NCBI GenBank assembly: GCA_019240375.1
Contig: JAFAYN010000030.1
Span: 1 to 7,817 of the forward strand
Direction of reading: 5' to 3'
DNA from: Gemmatimonadota bacterium
GTDB lineage: Bacteria > Gemmatimonadota > Gemmatimonadetes > Longimicrobiales > Longimicrobiaceae
Length of the DNA stretch: 7,817 bases
Shown: positions 5,272-7,817 of the stretch, in pieces
Position numbering within the stretch: position 1 is the stretch's first letter
Layout of the letters: each line of letters starts with the position of its first letter
Position numbers and translations under genes: made by a program
The notes under the pieces: generated by a model
What the model was told of the DNA's origin: nothing
The model's database searches: none
Seen by the model: only the letters and a program-made list of their open reading frames with translations

Positions 5272-5920
5272 CCTCCTCCTCCTCGCGCTCGCCGCCTGCG
5301 CCCCGCACCCGGCCCCTGCACCCGCACCGCCACCGTCCGCCGCGAGCGCGGACACGGCCGCGGCGGCCGCACCCGCTCCGGTTCCCGCGGCCCAGGCCAC
5401 GGTGCCTCCGCTGCGGATCACGGGGCAGAAGGTGCTGGTGCTCCCGGTCCAGGCGGCTCCGGCGCTCCCTTTCGGATCGGACGAGCGGGCTTCTGACGAG
5501 CTGACGTTCGCGCTGGGGGAGCGCGACTCCAAGGTGACCTGGGTCGCGCCGGCGGCGCTGCAGCGCGCGCTTCGCAACGCCCCGGGGTACGCCTCGGATC
5601 CCCGCGCGCTCCCGGCCGACCCGCTGGTGCACCACCGGGAGCACGTGGCGGTGGAGCCGCTGATCGGCGAGCTGCGGCGCTTCGGGGCGCTGGTGGACGC
5701 GCGGCTCGTCCTGCTCCCCCGCTTCGCGGCGTGGATCCGCGACCCGGCCGGCGGGGGCGGGCGCGTGCGCTTCTCGGCGGCGATGATCGACTCGCGCAGC
5801 GGCGACGTGATCTGGTGGGGCGAGGCCGACGGCGACCTCCGTCCCCAGCCCGACACCCAGGCGCTTGCGAGCGCCGCGGCGGCGCTCGCGGCGCGGATGG
5901 TCGCGGCGGCGGGTTCCTGA
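5213..5920 (+). CDS. Putative lipoprotein, possible CsgG/LpoB-like fold
   Basis: The stop is TGA at 5918-5920. A hydrophobic segment LLLLALAA followed by Cys (codon 5297-5299) forms lipobox LAAC, so this is a predicted lipoprotein. An Ala/Pro-rich linker follows, then a domain of about 170 residues: KVLVLPVQ, a helix with SDELTFALGE, the beta strand KVTWVAPAALQRAL, DARLVLLPRFAAWIRD, and VRFSAAMIDSRSGDVIWWGEADG. The order 'KVLVLPV ... A.LVLLPR ... FSAAMIDSRSGDVIW.GEADG' resembles the CsgG / LpoB / TolB-N type of envelope lipoprotein, which is an inference from pattern. The start is unclear. TTG 5213 gives a 28-residue signal with Arg at 2 and 13, while GTG 5261 gives a 12-residue signal without positive charge. 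Any upstream start would translate the palindromic repeat. Promoter and Shine-Dalgarno sequence are not evident. Confidence 0.72.
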   Translation: MRLSPSPACGGSRGQAVGGGLLLLALAACAPHPAPAPAPPPSAASADTAAAAAPAPVPAAQATVPPLRITGQKVLVLPVQAAPALPFGSDERASDELTFALGERDSKVTWVAPAALQRALRNAPGYASDPRALPADPLVHHREHVAVEPLIGELRRFGALVDARLVLLPRFAAWIRDPAGGGGRVRFSAAMIDSRSGDVIWWGEADGDLRPQPDTQALASAAAALAARMVAAAGS

Positions 5921-6010
5921 ACGCCGCGGGATGGAACGTACCTTGCCCATAGCGTACCGGCTCCGCGGCGCCACGCCGGACGCGCACCATACCTTTTCGA
6001 AGCTCGGTTC

Positions 6011-7024
6011 ATGGCACAGACAGTCACCCTGATTCCCGGCGACGGGATCGGTCCTTCCATTACCGACGCCACGGTCCGCGTGATCGAGGCGACCGGCGTA
6101 TCCATCGATTGGGACCGGCGCGAGGCGGGGATGGCCGCCCTGCAGACCCACAACACCCCCATCCCCGACGAGACCCTGGAGTCGATCCGGGTCAACCGGC
6201 TCGCCCTCAAGGGGCCACTGACCACCCCCGTCGGGACCGGGTTCCGCTCCATCAACGTCGCGCTCCGCAAGGAGTTCGACCTGTACTCCAACGTCCGTCC
6301 GGCGCGCACCATCGTCCCCGGCGGGCGCTACGAGGGGATCGACCTGGTCCTGATCCGCGAGAACACCGAGGGGCTGTACAGCGGCGTCGAGCACTACGTC
6401 GGGATCGGCACCGACCCGCGTGCCGCCGCCGAGTCGGTGATGATCGTCACCCGCTTCGGCGTCGAGCGCATCCTCCGCTACGCCTTCGAGTACGCGGTGT
6501 CGCACGGGCGCAAGAAGGTCACGCTGGCCCACAAGGCGAACATCCTCAAGTACACCCAGGGGCTGTTCCTCGACATCGGGCGCGAGATGGCCAAGGAGTA
6601 CGAGGGGCGCGTCGAGTTCGAGGACCGGATCATCGACGCCACCGCCATGCTCCTGGTGATGGACCCGTACCGCTTCGACGTGATCGTCACCGAGAACATG
6701 TTCGGCGACATCCTGTCCGACCAGATCGCCGGGCTGGTGGGCGGGCTGGGGCTCGCCCCGGGCGCCAACATCGGCAAGGACGCCGCCATCTTCGAGGCGG
6801 TGCACGGCTCCGCGCCCGACATCGCGGGGAAGGGGATCGCCAACCCCGCCGCGCTCCTCCTGGCCGGGGTGATGATGCTCCAGCACATGGACGAGCACGA
6901 CGCGGCCGGGCGGATCCGCGCCGCGCTGGAGGCCACCATCCACGAGCGCGACTCGCTCACCCCCGACCTGGGCGGGAGCGGGAGCACCGACTCGTTCGCC
7001 GACGCCATCATCCGCCGGCTGTGA
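6011..7024 (+). CDS. Isocitrate dehydrogenase, NAD-dependent type
   Basis: The product is a 337-residue decarboxylating dehydrogenase of the isocitrate/isopropylmalate family, full length for the short NAD-type class. It begins LIPGDGIGPSI. The substrate loop TTPVGTGFRSINVALR carries Ser80, Asn82 and Arg86, the SxNxxLR pattern of isocitrate rather than isopropylmalate enzymes. Catalytic Tyr123 (GLYSGVEH) and Lys175 (AHKANILKYTQG) and metal ligands Asp233 and Asp237 (NMFGDILSDQ) are present. In the cofactor loop HGSAPDIAG (265-273) Asp270-Ile271 replace the Lys-Tyr pair that selects NADP in E. coli, so NAD is predicted. It would act in the TCA cycle, converting isocitrate to 2-oxoglutarate. 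ATG 6011 is the natural start, with no strong Shine-Dalgarno sequence. The TGA overlaps the GTG of the next gene. The product is homologous to eukaryotic IDH3; homoisocitrate dehydrogenase is a less likely alternative. Confidence 0.9.
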   Translation: MAQTVTLIPGDGIGPSITDATVRVIEATGVSIDWDRREAGMAALQTHNTPIPDETLESIRVNRLALKGPLTTPVGTGFRSINVALRKEFDLYSNVRPARTIVPGGRYEGIDLVLIRENTEGLYSGVEHYVGIGTDPRAAAESVMIVTRFGVERILRYAFEYAVSHGRKKVTLAHKANILKYTQGLFLDIGREMAKEYEGRVEFEDRIIDATAMLLVMDPYRFDVIVTENMFGDILSDQIAGLVGGLGLAPGANIGKDAAIFEAVHGSAPDIAGKGIANPAALLLAGVMMLQHMDEHDAAGRIRAALEATIHERDSLTPDLGGSGSTDSFADAIIRRL

Positions 7025-7332
7025 GCACACCGCACGTCTCCGCCTGCAGCCGCTGCGCCGCCGAGACCCCGGAGGGGAAGCTGGATCCCACCGGGTGGTG
7101 CGACGCCTGCCGGGCGGAGCTCATCCCCCGCGCCAACGTGTGGGGATGGGTGGCGTGCGTGGCGGTGGCGCTCCTGTACCTGGGGTGGATGGTGTGGGCC
7201 GGGATGTTCGGGCACCTGTTCATGATGGCCTGGGTGGTGCTCGGGGTGGGGCTCGCCTTCCTGGCCCTCAAGGTGGCGCGCCGCGTCGCCTTCGAGGTGC
7301 TCCGCGCCCGCGCCATGTCGCCCCGGAGGTGA
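7021..7332 (+). CDS. Small zinc-ribbon membrane protein
   Basis: The product is a 103-residue protein starting at GTG 7021, which overlaps the IDH stop codon (GTGA), so translation is probably coupled. The N-terminus has two CxxC pairs (Cys9/Cys12 and Cys27/Cys30) in a short ribbon, SACSRC...GWCDAC, a likely single zinc site. Two hydrophobic helices follow at about 40-62 and 66-83, then a basic tail (KVARRVAFEVLRARAMSPRR). This design, a cytoplasmic zinc ribbon anchored by two membrane helices, is common in unnamed small proteins. I do not recognise a named family. No enzyme motif is visible. Context gives no direct link to IDH beyond co-transcription. Confidence 0.75.
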   Translation: MSTPHVSACSRCAAETPEGKLDPTGWCDACRAELIPRANVWGWVACVAVALLYLGWMVWAGMFGHLFMMAWVVLGVGLAFLALKVARRVAFEVLRARAMSPRR

Positions 7333-7334
7333 GC

Positions 7335-7556
7335 GTGTCCCCCCTCCGCTCCCCCTGGATCGTCGTGACCGTGGCCGTGGTCGGCGGGCTCCTGCTGGGG
7401 GTGGGCCTCGGCACCTTCTGGAAGACGCACTCCATCGGCTCCGTGGTGTACACGGCGCTGGGGGTGATCCTCCTCTGGTGGGCGACCTCCGACTTCCGCA
7501 AGTCGCGCCGCGGCACCCCCGAGAGCGAGGACGACGGGTCGCACACCATCGAGTAG
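7335..7556 (+). CDS. Small two-helix membrane protein of unknown function
   Basis: The product has 73 residues from GTG 7335, which has a strong GGAGG (7325-7329) five bases upstream. GTG 7329, overlapping the previous stop in a GTGA junction, would add two residues and is the alternative. Two hydrophobic segments (about 8-27, IVVTVAVVGGLLLGVGLG, and about 34-50, SVVYTALGVILLWWA) flank a short loop with FWKTHS. The tail is hydrophilic, first basic (DFRKSRRG) then acidic (ESEDDG). No known family is recognised. It is the third gene of the IDH cluster and probably the last, as a hairpin followed by a T-rich stretch comes next. Confidence 0.7.
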   Translation: MSPLRSPWIVVTVAVVGGLLLGVGLGTFWKTHSIGSVVYTALGVILLWWATSDFRKSRRGTPESEDDGSHTIE

Positions 7557-7573
7557 CCCCCCCGCTCCGCAGG

Positions 7574-7603
7574 TTGCCGCAGGCCGGCGAGAACCCGTAT
7601 AAT
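7574..7603 (+). promoter_or_regulatory. Promoter of the acyl-CoA dehydrogenase gene
   Basis: TTGCCG (7574-7579) and a perfect TATAAT (7598-7603) are separated by 18 bases. The start point would be near 7610, about 44 bases before the ATG at 7654. The -10 box lies exactly in the loop of the hairpin at 7584-7619. No Shine-Dalgarno sequence is visible before the ATG. Confidence 0.65.
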
Positions 7604-7619
7604 TCCGGGCTCTCGCCGG
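7584..7619 (+). terminator. Hairpin between the IDH cluster and acyl-CoA dehydrogenase gene
   Basis: CCGGCGAGA (7584-7592) pairs exactly with TCTCGCCGG (7611-7619). After an A/C mismatch, CCCG (7594-7597) pairs with CGGG (7606-7609), leaving the loop TATAATTC. A T-rich stretch (CCGTCTTTTCTCG) follows, so it could end the IDH-cluster transcript that stops at 7556. It overlaps the next gene's promoter. Confidence 0.55.
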
Positions 7620-7653
7620 TCCGTCTTTTCTCGTACTCCAACCGTCCGCTGAA

Positions 7654-7817
7654 ATGGCCAAGTTCCAGGGCGTAGACTACTACGACATAGACGACCTGCT
7701 CACCGAAGAGCAGAGGATGATCCGCGACACCGTGCGGCAGTGGGTGGACGACAACCTCCTCCCGGTGATCAACGACGCATACATCGGCCGCTACCTCCCC
7801 AAGCAGCTGATCCCCGG
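7654..7817 (+). CDS. Acyl-CoA dehydrogenase, N-terminal fragment (3' end outside window)
   Basis: ATG 7654 opens a frame that runs off the right edge after 54 full codons. The visible part, MAKFQGVDYYDIDDLLTEEQ then RMIRDTVRQWVDDNLLPVI, matches the N-terminal helical domain of acyl-CoA dehydrogenases, where 'LTEEQ...RDTVR.WVD....P' is typical. The FxGVDYYDIDDLLT lead-in resembles glutaryl-CoA dehydrogenase-like members, which would oxidise and decarboxylate glutaryl-CoA using FAD. The FAD- and substrate-binding parts and the catalytic Glu lie beyond the window, so the substrate remains open. It has its own promoter. Confidence 0.82.
   Translation, partial: MAKFQGVDYYDIDDLLTEEQRMIRDTVRQWVDDNLLPVINDAYIGRYLPKQLIP

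Noticed and set aside
5921..6010. Promoter search before the isocitrate dehydrogenase gene
   Set aside because: Only poor candidates were found (TTCCTG with TACCTT at 19 bp, and TTGCCC without a -10), so none is annotated.
5150..7030. Very long minus-strand frame (626 codons) opposite the IDH and lipoprotein 2
   Set aside because: Its composition is that of reverse-complemented GC-rich coding DNA, while the plus strand carries complete catalytic motifs of IDH.

Overview
This is a very GC-rich bacterial window with GTG starts, few Shine-Dalgarno sequences and long GC-rich palindromic intergenic repeats. Together with the secreted-protein type at the left edge, this suggests a Gemmatimonadota-like organism, perhaps of the Longimicrobium group. 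That placement is inference from style and remembered family resemblance, not from a search.

Layout. The window opens with the C-terminal part of a secreted, probably beta-rich surface protein, closed by a perfect 13-bp terminator hairpin. Next is a lipoprotein gene (about 672-1442) whose upstream and N-terminal coding sequence is made of a palindromic repeat. The 425-base gap after it holds a chain of hairpins resembling the structured end of an IS200/IS605-type element (1452-1566), a three-hairpin element (1639-1768) and a minus-strand terminator. On the minus strand follows a two-gene phosphate operon: a DUF47/PhoU-like accessory protein, then a Pit-type phosphate transporter starting 2 nt after its stop. 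A 371-base divergent intergenic region holds a candidate 11-bp-period PHO-box-like direct repeat, an 11-bp inverted repeat and a good promoter for an SDR-family (FabG-like) oxidoreductase on the plus strand. Behind the SDR lie a second, inverted three-hairpin element (4879-5006) and a second palindromic repeat mosaic (5061-5271) that runs into the signal peptide of a second lipoprotein gene. An NAD-type isocitrate dehydrogenase gene then leads a tight cluster with two small membrane-protein genes. A hairpin with a promoter -10 box in its loop precedes a truncated acyl-CoA dehydrogenase gene at the right edge.

The genes are mostly housekeeping: phosphate uptake, a TCA-cycle dehydrogenase, fatty-acid or acyl-CoA chemistry, and two envelope lipoproteins. 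The most unusual content is non-coding. Two copies of a ~130-nt element each contain three hairpins of one strict design (GAG, A/G mismatch position, 5-bp stem, loop with YWGTWY, 5-bp stem, CTC). The stems vary with full compensation, and unit spacing is identical in both copies (39 and 41 nt). I do not recognise this as a known RNA family, and it is the best candidate for something undescribed here. The second theme is a modular palindromic repeat that abuts the signal peptides of both lipoprotein genes.
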